A DNA stretch of 64,000 nucleotides, from the NCBI GenBank assembly GCA_031177985.1, contig JAPSJW010000002.1, positions 186,001 through 250,000 of the forward strand, in the 5' to 3' direction. A program made the translations under genes and the position numbers. This document shows, in pieces, positions 38,661 to 46,882 of this stretch. This stretch comes from Microbacteriaceae bacterium (GTDB lineage: Bacteria > Actinomycetota > Actinomycetes > Actinomycetales > Microbacteriaceae). Under the pieces are notes generated by a model. That model ran no database searches, was not told where the DNA came from, and saw nothing but the letters and a program-made list of their open reading frames with translations. How positions within the stretch are numbered: position 1 is the first letter of the stretch; each line of letters opens with the position of its first letter.

Positions 38661-38679
38661 GACGGATGCTCCTGGCGGG

Positions 38680-38784
38680 TCGTGTGGTCGAGACGGTTCC
38701 CCACGATGAGCGGCGATCCGACGCCTCGGCAACCTGTGTTGCGCCAGGTGTCGTAACACGACGCGATCCGCGTAACAGCGGGTC
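38680..38784 (+). ncRNA. Candidate SAM-family (S-box-like) riboswitch
   Basis: In plus orientation the 205-bp gap between metQ and the flavin monooxygenase contains an ordered set of S-box-like elements. P1 is TCGTGT (38680-38685) with ACACGA (38756-38761). GATGAGCGGC is followed by GACGCC and the core CGGCAACCTG (38727-38736), which pairs to CAGGTG (38745-38750). The order GACGCCnCGGCAACC...GGTG matches actinobacterial SAM-I and SAM-I-IV riboswitch cores. Downstream, GATCCGC (38765-38771) and GCGGGTC (38778-38784) form a possible expression-platform hairpin. The 3' junction (TCGTAAC instead of CTAATTCC) is atypical, so this is a candidate only. Confidence 0.45.
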
Positions 38785-38865
38785 ACAGGGCGCAATAGAA
38801 CGCTCCGTCCACCGCTGCTGTCGGCATAGTGGCCGCAACCGTTTCCGACCTAGACAGGGCTCTCG

Positions 38866-40278
38866 ATGACGACGAAGCAGATCGGGTTCAACCTCTTCGA
38901 GATGAACACCGTCGGCCACATCTCCCACGGGCTGTGGGTGCATCCGGCGAACACCAGGCACCGGTTCAACGACCTCGACTTCTGGATCGAGGAGGCGAAG
39001 CTGCTGGAGGCCGGGCTCTTCGATGCGGTGTTCCTCGCCGACGTCATCGGCACCTACGACGGGTACCGCGCCGGCCCCGAGACCGCGCTGCGGGAGGCGG
39101 TGCAGATCCCGAGCAACGACCCGCTGCTCGTCATCCCGGCGATGGCCGCCGTGACGACGCACCTCGCCTTCGCCGCCACCTTTTCGACGACCTACGAGCC
39201 GCCGTTCGCCTTCGCGCGCCGCGCCTCGACCCTCGATCACCTCACGAAGGGCCGTTTCGGCTGGAACGTCGTGACCTCCTACCTGCCGAACGCCGCCCGC
39301 AACTTCGGGCTCGACGACGAGGTCGGCCACGACGACCGGTACGAGATCGCGGACGAGTACCTCGACGTGCTCTACAAGCTGTGGGAGGGCTCCTGGGACG
39401 ACGACGCGGTGGTGCGCAATCGCGAGAACCGCGTCTACACCGACCCGTCGAAGGTGCGGTACATCAACCACGAGGGCGAGTTCTTCAAGGTCGCCGGTCC
39501 CCACCTCACCGAGCCCAGCCTGCAGCGCACGCCGGTCATCTTCCAGGCGGGCAGCTCCGACCGTGGACGGGAGTTCGCGGCCAAGCACGCCGAGGGCGCT
39601 TTCGTCGGCGGCCGCGACCTGCAGGTGTACCGCGAGAACGTCGCCGACATCCGCCGCCGCGCCGTCGCGTGGGGCCGCGGACCCGAGCACATCAAGACCT
39701 ACGCGAGCGCCGTGATCATCCTCGGTCGCGACCGGGACGACGCGGAGCGGAAGGCGGAGGAGTTTCGCAGGCTGTCGAGCGCCGAGGGCTACCTCGCGCA
39801 CGCCGGCGGTGGCGGCATCGACCTCGCCGCCTACCCCCGTGAGGCCCGGGTGTTCGACATCCTGCAGGCCGAGAACAAGGCGGGCCGCGACAACGCCCAG
39901 TCGGGCCGCAGGCACTACACCCCGACGACGACCGTGGGCGAGGCACTCGACGCCGTGACGGCGTTCGACCGCAGTCCGTTCTACGCGGCGGGCAGCGCGA
40001 CCGAGGTCGCCGACGCGATCGAGGGCTGGATCGCCGAGACCGACCTCGACGGCTTCAACCTGCGCCAGTTCCTCACGCCCGGCACGGCGGAGGACTTCGT
40101 CGAGTACCTCGTGCCCGAGCTGCAGCGCCGCGGGCTCTACCGCGAGAGCTACGAGGAGTCGACCTTCCGTGAGCGGCTGTTCGGGCAGGGCAACGCCCGC
40201 CTCTTCGCGGAGCACCCGGGCGCGCGGTTCCGCGGCGGCGCGAACCTGCAGGTCGACGAACTGCAGAGGAGCGCCTGA
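38866..40278 (+). CDS. FMN-dependent monooxygenase, NtaA/SnaA/DszA family
   Basis: This 470-aa LLM-class flavin monooxygenase belongs to the group that cleaves C-S or C-N bonds using reduced FMN from a separate reductase. Recognisable segments are GLWVHPANTRHRFNDLDFW, RRASTLDHLTKGRFGWNVVTS and PVIFQAGSSDRGREFAAKHAE. The substrate is not predictable, but linkage to an SfnB-like dehydrogenase, a methionine importer and an FMN reductase points to organosulfur (sulfone, sulfonate or sulfide) scavenging. It overlaps the next gene by one base (TGATG). Confidence 0.92.
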   Translation: MTTKQIGFNLFEMNTVGHISHGLWVHPANTRHRFNDLDFWIEEAKLLEAGLFDAVFLADVIGTYDGYRAGPETALREAVQIPSNDPLLVIPAMAAVTTHLAFAATFSTTYEPPFAFARRASTLDHLTKGRFGWNVVTSYLPNAARNFGLDDEVGHDDRYEIADEYLDVLYKLWEGSWDDDAVVRNRENRVYTDPSKVRYINHEGEFFKVAGPHLTEPSLQRTPVIFQAGSSDRGREFAAKHAEGAFVGGRDLQVYRENVADIRRRAVAWGRGPEHIKTYASAVIILGRDRDDAERKAEEFRRLSSAEGYLAHAGGGGIDLAAYPREARVFDILQAENKAGRDNAQSGRRHYTPTTTVGEALDAVTAFDRSPFYAAGSATEVADAIEGWIAETDLDGFNLRQFLTPGTAEDFVEYLVPELQRRGLYRESYEESTFRERLFGQGNARLFAEHPGARFRGGANLQVDELQRSA

Positions 40279-41483
40279 TGGCCGTCATCACGGCAGCGGC
40301 GACGGATGCGGTGCGCGCGCTGCTCCCCGCGATCGCCGAGCGCGCCGTCGAGCGCGAGACCAACCGCATCCTGCCCGTCGAGGAGGTGCAGGCGCTGCGC
40401 GACGCGGGCTTCGGGGCGCTGCGCGTGCCCACCGAGTTCGGTGGCGCCGACATCGAGCTCGAGGACCTGTTCCGGCTGCTGATCGAGCTGGGAGAGGCGG
40501 ACTCCAATCTGCCGCAGCTCCTGCGGGGGCACGTCGCCTTCGTCGAGACCCAGCGCGCCCTGCCCGACTCTCCGCACCGCACCGAGTGGCTGACCCGCAT
40601 CGGCTCGGGCGAGGTGCTGTTCGGCAACGCCCAGGCGGAGCGCGGCGACTCGACCACCCCGTCGACGACGCTCGAGGAGCGGGACGGTCGGCTGCTGCTC
40701 AACGGGCGCAAGTACTACAGCACCGGCACGATCTTCGCGGACTGGATCTGGGCCGGCGCCCGCCAGGGCGACCAGTTCGTGGCGCTCTCGGTGCGCGCCG
40801 ACGCCCCCGGCGTCACCCGGCTCGACGACTGGGACGGCTTCGGGCAGAGGCTCACCGGCAGTGGCACGACGATCTTCGACGACGTCGCGGTCGACCCGGC
40901 GCACGTGCTGCCGTGGACCGACAACGACGAGAACCGTCCGCTCGCCTACGCGCAGGGGCTCTACCAGCTGATCCTGCTGGCCGCGCTCGCCGGCATCGCT
41001 CGTGCGGTGCGGCGCGACGCCGTCGCCTTCGTGAAGCCGCGCACCCGCACCTTCGGCATTCCCGGCAACTCCGTGCCCCGGGAGGAGCCGCTCGTGCAGC
41101 GCGTGATCGGGCGGATCGGCAGCATCGCCTCGTCCGTCGAGGCGATCGTGCTCGACGCCGTGCGCACCCTCGACACCGCCGACCGCACCCGGCTCTTCGA
41201 CGAGACGGATGAGGACCGCTACTACACGGCACTGGTGCGGGTCTTCGAGGCGCAGCAGATCGTGATCGACCTCGTGCTCGAGTCGGCGACCCTGCTCTTC
41301 GAGGTGGGTGGAGCATCCGCGGTCTCGGGCGGACGGCAGCTCGACCGGCACTGGCGCAACGCCCGCACGATCGCGTCGCACAACCCGGCGATCTACCGCG
41401 AGCAGGCGATCGGCGATTACCACCTCAACGGCACGCTGCCGGTGAGCAAGCTGCATCGGGCGAAGGCGGCGCCCGCGGGGTGA
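40278..41483 (+). CDS. Acyl-CoA dehydrogenase-fold oxidoreductase, SfnB/DszC-like
   Basis: This 401-aa flavoprotein has the acyl-CoA dehydrogenase fold, related to SfnB and DszC-type sulfur-acquisition monooxygenases (GFGALRVPTEFGGADIELEDLF, NGRKYYSTGTIFADW, DDVAVDPAHVLPW, RHWRNARTIASHNPAIYREQ). The catalytic Glu of true acyl-CoA dehydrogenases is not evident, in keeping with a monooxygenase role. It starts within the stop of the preceding flavin monooxygenase gene and belongs to the same operon. Confidence 0.9.
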   Translation: MAVITAAATDAVRALLPAIAERAVERETNRILPVEEVQALRDAGFGALRVPTEFGGADIELEDLFRLLIELGEADSNLPQLLRGHVAFVETQRALPDSPHRTEWLTRIGSGEVLFGNAQAERGDSTTPSTTLEERDGRLLLNGRKYYSTGTIFADWIWAGARQGDQFVALSVRADAPGVTRLDDWDGFGQRLTGSGTTIFDDVAVDPAHVLPWTDNDENRPLAYAQGLYQLILLAALAGIARAVRRDAVAFVKPRTRTFGIPGNSVPREEPLVQRVIGRIGSIASSVEAIVLDAVRTLDTADRTRLFDETDEDRYYTALVRVFEAQQIVIDLVLESATLLFEVGGASAVSGGRQLDRHWRNARTIASHNPAIYREQAIGDYHLNGTLPVSKLHRAKAAPAG

Positions 41484-41528
41484 GCCCGTGGGTCGAGTAG
41501 CACCGCTGAAGTCGTAAGCCTCACGGGT

Positions 41529-41879
41529 TCAGAGGGGTCTACTCGCCCTTCTCACGGCACTGACAAGGCCTGCCACGATAAGCACCACCCCCGCTACCGC
41601 CGTCAGGAACGCGACGACCACGACCACCGTCAGGTCCTCCGGTGGCGCGACGGTCAGTCCGGGGAACTTCCCGACGGCGGGATAACGGCAGGTCAGGCCG
41701 ACCGGAGAGACCCAACTCCAATCGCCAGCAGCCGAGGCGAAGGACGCGTCTGGGACACCGTTCGGGGCGCGCTCAGCGCAGGTGACGTCGGCGTCGCGTT
41801 CGATCCACGAGACGAAGAGAACCGGGAGTGCGCACAGCATCCCGAGGAGGATCAGCACGATCCCCGCGACCTGTTTCAC
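41529..41879 (-). CDS. Small two-helix membrane protein
   Basis: This is a 116-aa protein with an N-terminal helix (VAGIVLILLGMLCALPVLFVSW), an extracytoplasmic loop with two cysteines (VTCAERAP, GLTCRYP) that could form a disulfide, and a C-terminal helix (VVVVVAFLTAVAGVVLIVAGL) with a basic tail. The GTG start at 41879 has GGAAGG 7 nt upstream; a TTG at 41924 would add 15 residues. No family is recognised. It lies between convergent and divergent neighbours and is probably a single-gene unit. Confidence 0.65.
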   Translation of the reverse strand: MKQVAGIVLILLGMLCALPVLFVSWIERDADVTCAERAPNGVPDASFASAAGDWSWVSPVGLTCRYPAVGKFPGLTVAPPEDLTVVVVVAFLTAVAGVVLIVAGLVSAVRRASRPL

Positions 41880-41982
41880 ATCGTCGCCTTCCCCGAAGTG
41901 CTCACAATCTATCGAGACCGACAAGGAGCGACGTCTTCAGGCGTCGTCGCTCCCGGCTCCAGCCCGCGTACCCTGGAAGCAC

Positions 41983-43791
41983 ATGGCTCATCTGCTCGGC
42001 GCCGAGGCGCTCTCCCTCGAATACCCGACCCGCACCGTTTTCGACTCCGTCACGATCGGCATCGACGAGGGCGACCGCATCGGCATCGTCGGACGCAACG
42101 GCGACGGCAAGTCCACCCTGCTGCGGATGCTCGCGGGTCGCCTCGAGCCCGACTCCGGCCGCGTCACCCGCCGCGGCGGCGTCACGCTCGGCATGCTCGA
42201 CCAGACCGACGCGCTCGACCCAGGCATGACGGTCGGCGAGGCGGTCGTCGCCGGACGCCCCGAGTACGAGTGGGCTGGCGACGCGCGCGTGCGCGATGTG
42301 ATCGCGGGGCTCGTGCGCGACATTCCGTGGGACGCGCAGATCCGCGACCTCAGCGGCGGCCAGCGCAGGCGCACGGCGCTCGCCGCACTGCTCACGCAGG
42401 ACTGGGACGTGCTCTTCCTCGACGAGCCGACCAACCACCTCGATGTCGAAGGCGTGGCGTGGCTGGCGCAGCATCTGAAGCGGCGCTGGTCGCCGACATC
42501 CGGTGCGTTCGCCGTCGTGACGCACGACCGGTGGTTCCTCGACGAGGTGTGCACCGCGACCTGGGAGGTGCACGACCGCCTCGTCGAGCCGTTCGAGGGC
42601 GGTTACGCGGCGTACATCCTGAAGCGGGTCGAACGCGACCGGATGGCGGCGGCGAGCGAGTCCAGGCGGCAGAACCTGCTGCGCAAGGAGCTCGCGTGGC
42701 TGCGCCGAGGCGCGCCCGCCCGCACCACCAAGCCGAAGTTCCGCATCGATGCGGCGAACGAGCTCATCGAGAACGAGCCGCCGGCGCGCGACTCGGTATC
42801 GCTCAGCCAGATGGCGATGCAGCGGCTGGGGCGCGACGTGGTCGACCTGCTCGACGTGTCGGTCTCCTACGGCGACGACGTCATTCTGCGCGACATCGAG
42901 TGGCGCATCGCACCGGGGGAGCGGACGGGCATCCTCGGAGTGAACGGCGCGGGCAAGAGCACCCTGCTCGGGCTCATCACCGGCGACGTGAAGCCGTCGA
43001 GTGGACGCGTGAAGCGCGGCAAGACGGTCAAGGTCGCGCTGCTCAGCCAGCAGCTCGGCGAACTGCAGGACGTGCTCGACGACCGGGTCTCGGATGTTGT
43101 GGGCCGGCTGCGCACGAGTTACGTCGCGGGCGGCAAGGAGCTGACCCCGGGCCAGCTGCTCGAGCGAGTGGGGTTCGGTTCGGCGCAGCTGTCGACGCCG
43201 GTGCGCGACCTGTCGGGCGGCCAGAAGCGCCGGCTGCAGCTGCTGCTCATCCTGCTGTCGGAGCCGAACGTGCTCATCCTCGATGAGCCGACCAACGACC
43301 TCGACACCGACATCCTCGCGGCGATCGAGGACCTGCTCGACTCGTTCTCCGGCACCCTCATCGTCGTGTCGCACGACCGGTACCTGATGGAGCGCGTCAC
43401 CGACCAGCAGTATGCGATCGTCGACGGCACCCTGCGGCACATGCCGCGCGGGGTGGAGCAGTACCTGGAGCTGCGCTCGTCCACGATCCGCGCCGAGAAC
43501 GCCGAGAGCCGCGCCGCCGCCTCCGCGGGCGCAGCTCCCGCCGGGTCTCCTACTTCGAAACCGAAGCTCTCGGGAGCCGAGCTCCGCGTAGCGCAAAAGG
43601 AGCTCGCCGCGGCCGAGCGCAAGCTCGAGCGCCTGCAGACGCAGGTGGCGAAGCTGCACGAACGGATGGCGACCACCGACCAGTCCGACTACTCAGGATT
43701 CGCGGCGCTCTCGGCCGAGCTTCAGACCCTCGAGGCGCAGGTCTCCGAGACTGAGGAGCGGTGGCTGGAGCTGAGCGACCGGCTCTCCTGA
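41983..43791 (+). CDS. ABC-F family ATPase
   Basis: This 602-aa cytoplasmic protein has two ABC ATPase domains in one chain and no membrane part. Walker A motifs are GRNGDGKST and GVNGAGKST; signatures are LSGGQRRR and LSGGQKRR; Walker B segments are VLFLDEPTNHLD and VLILDEPTNDLD. An inter-domain linker and a C-terminal coiled coil (about residues 530-602, ELAAAERKLERLQTQVAKLH) are present, as in Uup-like ABC-F proteins that act on ribosomes. This gene commonly follows ispE and precedes glmU in actinobacteria. TACCCT at 41969-41974 lies 8 nt before the ATG. Confidence 0.94.
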   Translation: MAHLLGAEALSLEYPTRTVFDSVTIGIDEGDRIGIVGRNGDGKSTLLRMLAGRLEPDSGRVTRRGGVTLGMLDQTDALDPGMTVGEAVVAGRPEYEWAGDARVRDVIAGLVRDIPWDAQIRDLSGGQRRRTALAALLTQDWDVLFLDEPTNHLDVEGVAWLAQHLKRRWSPTSGAFAVVTHDRWFLDEVCTATWEVHDRLVEPFEGGYAAYILKRVERDRMAAASESRRQNLLRKELAWLRRGAPARTTKPKFRIDAANELIENEPPARDSVSLSQMAMQRLGRDVVDLLDVSVSYGDDVILRDIEWRIAPGERTGILGVNGAGKSTLLGLITGDVKPSSGRVKRGKTVKVALLSQQLGELQDVLDDRVSDVVGRLRTSYVAGGKELTPGQLLERVGFGSAQLSTPVRDLSGGQKRRLQLLLILLSEPNVLILDEPTNDLDTDILAAIEDLLDSFSGTLIVVSHDRYLMERVTDQQYAIVDGTLRHMPRGVEQYLELRSSTIRAENAESRAAASAGAAPAGSPTSKPKLSGAELRVAQKELAAAERKLERLQTQVAKLHERMATTDQSDYSGFAALSAELQTLEAQVSETEERWLELSDRLS

Positions 43792-43803
43792 CACGGCCCG
43801 TTC

Positions 43804-44202
43804 TCAGCCCGCGACGAACCAGAGGTCACCGGTGTCGGCGCACGACTCGGGGATGGACGCGAGGGAAGCCGATCCCTCTCCGCCCGGAAGCTCCACTCGT
43901 TCTCCCAACGGGTAGCGGCTGCCGCCGACCGACACCGACGTCTTCGACAGTCGCGTTCCCTCACGAGGCAGCACCGGCAGCCAGATGTCTCCGTTCGAGC
44001 TCTCGAAACGCAGGCAGTCCGCATCCCAGAAGAGTTGACCCGGCAGCGAGGCTTGAGGCGAGCCGTCCCCGCCCGCTTCGTAATATGCGGCGGCTGAGGT
44101 GACGTCCTGGCCGGCGCATCCAGTCAGCAACAGGAGCGAGGCGGCGACCGCCGTAGTGACTCTGCTCAGCGGGCGCTGCGCGCGCGGACTGCCGATCTTC
44201 AT
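43804..44202 (-). CDS. Putative lipoprotein, function unknown
   Basis: This is a 132-aa predicted secreted lipoprotein. A basic N-terminus is followed by a hydrophobic stretch and the lipobox LTGC with C29. The mature part has two cysteines (DADCLRF, PESCADT) that could bond. No family is recognised. The ATG at 44202 is preferred; the frame is open to 44313, but upstream residues do not look like a signal peptide. The gene converges on the ABC-F gene. Confidence 0.65.
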   Translation of the reverse strand: MKIGSPRAQRPLSRVTTAVAASLLLLTGCAGQDVTSAAAYYEAGGDGSPQASLPGQLFWDADCLRFESSNGDIWLPVLPREGTRLSKTSVSVGGSRYPLGERVELPGGEGSASLASIPESCADTGDLWFVAG

Positions 44203-44320
44203 CGTTTCGACCCTCTCCGCGGCACACCGTAGATCACTGTCGTCAGCCGCCACAAGATCTCGGGTAGCCGCCCTCTCGTCATACAACGCGCCGAGTTGGC
44301 GCGACACCCGCATCCTGGGG

Positions 44321-44326
44321 TACGGT
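44321..44326 (+). promoter_or_regulatory. -10 element of the DAHP synthase leader transcript
   Basis: TACGGT ends 6 nt before the GTG of the leader peptide, the same spacing seen at many genes in this window, so the leader RNA probably starts at or next to that GTG. A TTGGCG at 44296-44301 could be a weak -35 with a 19-bp spacer. Confidence 0.5.
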
Positions 44327-44332
44327 CGTCCC

Positions 44333-44395
44333 GTGGATTTCCGCTGGTATGCGTATGGCCGTGGCTCTGGAGGAGCCGCGCGCGCTACGCGCTGA
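44333..44395 (+). CDS. Aromatic-residue leader peptide of DAHP synthase
   Basis: This 20-codon ORF (GTG to TGA) has the N-terminal sequence MDFRWYAYGRG, with Phe, Trp and two Tyr within residues 3-8. It lies 99 bp upstream of the DAHP synthase start, is preceded by a -10 hexamer at leaderless spacing, and its 3' half is one arm of a 12-bp stem. Phe, Trp and Tyr are the end products of the pathway that DAHP synthase opens. The peptide is therefore well placed to sense charged tRNA-Phe, -Trp and -Tyr by ribosome stalling, as in trp-type attenuators and the aroR leader of Corynebacterium. The rest of the peptide is Gly/Ala/Arg-rich. Confidence 0.75.
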   Translation: MDFRWYAYGRGSGGAARATR

Positions 44396-44439
44396 CAGCA
44401 GCTCCTCCAGAGTCCAAGGCAGACCAGATGGTCTGCCTT
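44365..44439 (+). promoter_or_regulatory. Attenuator-like hairpins in the DAHP synthase leader
   Basis: Stem 1 is CTCTGGAGGAGC (44365-44376, inside the leader ORF) with GCTCCTCCAGAG (44401-44412), 12 perfect pairs; the leader stop codon lies in its loop. Stem 2 is AAGGCAGACC (44416-44425) with GGTCTGCCTT (44430-44439), a 10-bp stem with a 4-nt loop followed by TTTCG-like sequence, which may terminate transcription. A ribosome stalled at the aromatic codons (44339-44356) would stop before stem 1, while one at the stop codon would cover its left arm. Which state allows read-through cannot be settled by eye. Confidence 0.65.
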
Positions 44440-44494
44440 TCGCCATTAACAGGCGGGTGGACTTCTGGGACTCCCGCCGGAAAACGGGAACAGC

Positions 44495-45574
44495 ATGAGC
44501 ACCACCGACCACAGCACGACCGATCTGCGGGTCACCGCTTTCGAGACGCTGCCGAGTCCGCGCGACCTGCGCGATGAGCTGCCGCTGACGGATGCGCACG
44601 CGCGCGTCGTGGAGGAGAGCCGACGCGACGTCGAGGCTGTGCTGCGCGGGGAGGACGACCGGCTGCTGGTCGTGGTCGGACCCTGCTCGGTGCACGACAC
44701 GGTCGCCGCCCTCGAGTACGCCCGTCGCCTCGCCGACGTCGCCCGCGAGCACCAGGACGACCTCGTCGTCGTCATGCGCGTCTACTTCGAGAAGCCGCGC
44801 TCGACGGGCGGCTGGAAGGGGCTCATCAACGACCCGTTCCTCGACGGCACCCATCGCGTGGTCAGCGGACTGCGCGCCGCGCGCTCGCTGCTGCTCGACA
44901 TCCTCGACCTCGGCGTTCCCGTGGCAACCGAGTTCCTCGAGCCGACCACTCCGCAGTTCGTGGCGGATGCGGTGAGCTGGGGCGCGATCGGGGCCCGCAC
45001 GACAGAGAGCCAGATCCACCGCCAGCTCGCGTCGGGTCTCTCGATGCCGATCGGCTTCAAGAACGCGACGGATGGCGACGTCCAAGTCGCGATCGACGGC
45101 GCCACGGTCGCGGCGCAGCAGCACGTGTTCTTCGGCACCGACGAGGAGGGTCGCGCCGCCGTCGTGCGCACGACCGGCAACCCGACCGGGCACGTCATCC
45201 TGCGTGGCGGACGCGGTGTGCCGAACTTCGACAGCGCCTCTGTCGGTGCGGCTGCCGCGCGGCTCGAGGCGGCCGGTCAGCGACCGACCGTCGTCGTGGA
45301 TGCGAGCCACGGCAACAGCGGCAAGGACCACATCCGTCAGGCGGAGGTCGCGCGGCTGCTCGCCGACCAGATCGCGGCCGGCGACCCGATCGCGGGAGTC
45401 ATGCTCGAGAGCTTCCTGCTCGGTGGCCGCCAGGACCTCGACCCGCAACGCCTCGACGCGCTCGTGTTCGGGCAGAGCGTCACCGATGCCTGCATCGACT
45501 GGACGACGACCCGCGTGCTGCTCGGCGAGCTTGCGGAGGCGTCGCGAGCTCGACGGTTGGCTGCGGCGGCCTAG
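44495..45574 (+). CDS. aroG: 3-deoxy-7-phosphoheptulonate (DAHP) synthase, class I
   Basis: This 359-aa AroG/AroF/AroH-type enzyme condenses PEP and erythrose 4-phosphate, the first step to aromatic amino acids. It has LVVVGPCSVHD, MRVYFEKPRSTGGWKGL, ARTTESQIHRQLASGLSMPIGFKN, HVILRGGRG and VVVDASHGNSGKDH motifs. The symbol aroG is used by similarity; the feedback specificity is not known. A leader peptide and hairpins precede it. The gene overlaps the convergent MarR-like gene by 4 bp. Confidence 0.95.
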   Translation: MSTTDHSTTDLRVTAFETLPSPRDLRDELPLTDAHARVVEESRRDVEAVLRGEDDRLLVVVGPCSVHDTVAALEYARRLADVAREHQDDLVVVMRVYFEKPRSTGGWKGLINDPFLDGTHRVVSGLRAARSLLLDILDLGVPVATEFLEPTTPQFVADAVSWGAIGARTTESQIHRQLASGLSMPIGFKNATDGDVQVAIDGATVAAQQHVFFGTDEEGRAAVVRTTGNPTGHVILRGGRGVPNFDSASVGAAAARLEAAGQRPTVVVDASHGNSGKDHIRQAEVARLLADQIAAGDPIAGVMLESFLLGGRQDLDPQRLDALVFGQSVTDACIDWTTTRVLLGELAEASRARRLAAAA

Positions 45575-46068
45575 GCTCCGTCGAAGTCGATGCTCAATTT
45601 GCGCAGTAGCCCCGCCAGCCGCTCCCGATCCCCGGCGCCGAGCCCGTCGAGCAGGTCCGACTCGGCGGCGAGCAGCGAGCTGATCGCCGAGTCGACCCGG
45701 TCGCGCCCCTCGGGCGTCATGACGACGAGAATGCCGCGCCCGTCGTGCGGGTCGGTGCGCCGTTCGACGAGTCCGCGCTCGACGAGCCGGTCGATGCGGT
45801 TCGTCATGGTGCCGCTCGAGACGCCGGTCTGCGCGAGCAGCCCCTTGGGGCTCAGCTGGTACGGCGAACCGGCGCGCCGCAGGGCGCTGAGAACATCGAA
45901 CTCCCACGAGTCGAGCCCGGCCGTTGCGAACGCCGCGCTCCGGGCGCGCTCGAGCTGACGCCCGAGCCGTCGCACCCGGCTGAGCACGTGCAGCGGAGTG
46001 AAGTCGAGATCGGGACGCTCGCGCTGCCACGCGTCGACGATCCTGTCGACTTCATCCCGTTCGGACAT
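45571..46068 (-). CDS. MarR family transcriptional regulator
   Basis: This is a 165-aa winged-helix regulator with the MarR pattern: an N-terminal dimerisation helix (DEVDRIVDAWQRERPDL), HTH (LSPKGLLAQTGVSSGTMTNR), a wing with DPHDGRGILVVMTPEG, and a C-terminal dimerisation helix. ATG 46068 is preferred; CATAAT lies exactly 6 nt upstream on the minus strand. A 13-bp palindrome (46144-46156) lies about 75 bp upstream but is not clearly its operator. The ligand and targets are unknown. Confidence 0.9.
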   Translation of the reverse strand: MSERDEVDRIVDAWQRERPDLDFTPLHVLSRVRRLGRQLERARSAAFATAGLDSWEFDVLSALRRAGSPYQLSPKGLLAQTGVSSGTMTNRIDRLVERGLVERRTDPHDGRGILVVMTPEGRDRVDSAISSLLAAESDLLDGLGAGDRERLAGLLRKLSIDFDGA

Positions 46069-46219
46069 CGCTCCATTATGGCGAGCCGTCACCCGAGGCG
46101 GTGGAGTGCTCGTTCTGCGTGGTCAGTCTTACCGCCCCCGCGACCTGGTCACCAGGCAAGATGATCACGTGTGGAAGCTCCGGTGGCCTGGGCGCGAGGC
46201 TGAGGTGGAGGTCCCGTTA

Positions 46220-46870
46220 GTGACGATGCAGAAGGCTCTCAAGGATGCTCTGCGGGACATCCTCGGGCCTGAGGCACGAGCGCACGGCTACAAGGGCACC
46301 GCTCCGACCTGGCGCAAGAGCACGAGTCTCGGGGACTGGGCGATTGTCAACGTGCAGTCCTCGAAGGCGAACACGGCTCAATACGCGAAGTGCACGATCA
46401 ACCTCTCCCTCGTTCCGGAGGCCGCCTGGGACTGGCAACGCCACCGCATCCCGGGGCTACCCCCTATCCCTGCCGAATCACACGGCCTCTTCCGGGAGCG
46501 GCTCCAACCCGCCGGCTCATTCGGGCACGTAGAGCGGTGGTGGGAGATGCGTTCCATCGAAGAAGCTCGAGCTGCCGTCGGTGACATGGTGGCGCAGCTC
46601 CGTGAGAACGGCTGGCCGGTCCTAGACCTCCTCCTCGATCGCGACGAGCTGCTTGCGCGGGTGCAGAAGCAGGATCTCGGTTTCTTCAAAGGCCCCGGGC
46701 ACGAGGCGTACTTCTCCCACGCGGAGGCGCTCTTACTGTCGGATCGAGGGCCGAGCGCTGAACTCGACCAGGCGCTCCGGCGCAACCGCGAGTCCGCCAC
46801 CCCGTATCAGCTCCGGCACGTCGGGGAGTTCGAGACCTGGATCCGCCGACGCGCGGCCTCCATGGTCTGA
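46220..46870 (+). CDS. DUF4304-like protein of unknown function
   Basis: This 216-aa protein starts VTMQKALKDALRDILGPEARAHGYKG, and the conserved pattern GYKGTAPTWRKS...WAIVNVQSSKAN...KCTINLSL resembles the DUF4304 family. No catalytic motif is evident. GGAGG at 46207-46211 lies 8 nt before the GTG at 46220, which decides the start over the longer open frame. It contains a TTA leucine codon (EALLLS), rare in such GC-rich genomes. It ends 12 bp from the 3' end of the tRNA-Gln gene, so it may be an acquired gene. Confidence 0.65.
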   Translation: MTMQKALKDALRDILGPEARAHGYKGTAPTWRKSTSLGDWAIVNVQSSKANTAQYAKCTINLSLVPEAAWDWQRHRIPGLPPIPAESHGLFRERLQPAGSFGHVERWWEMRSIEEARAAVGDMVAQLRENGWPVLDLLLDRDELLARVQKQDLGFFKGPGHEAYFSHAEALLLSDRGPSAELDQALRRNRESATPYQLRHVGEFETWIRRRAASMV

Positions 46871-46882
46871 TCGGCACGCCGC

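Noticed and set aside
38661-38865. Riboswitch on the minus strand serving metQ
   Set aside because: The conserved GCAACC/GGTG order is only seen on the plus strand; the reverse complement matches no motif I know. A metQ leader control is therefore less likely, but a covariance search should test both strands.
41491-41545. Inverted repeat GGTCGAGTAG/CTACTCG after the SfnB-like gene as a terminator
   Set aside because: The right arm lies inside the 3' end of the small membrane protein gene and the loop is long. I note only the shared 11-mer with 5536-5546 as a possible degenerate dispersed repeat.
46144-46156. Palindrome CCTGGTCACCAGG between the MarR-like and DUF4304-like genes
   Set aside because: It is short, does not overlap either predicted promoter, and such 13-mers are expected by chance in GC-rich DNA. 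I did not call it an operator.
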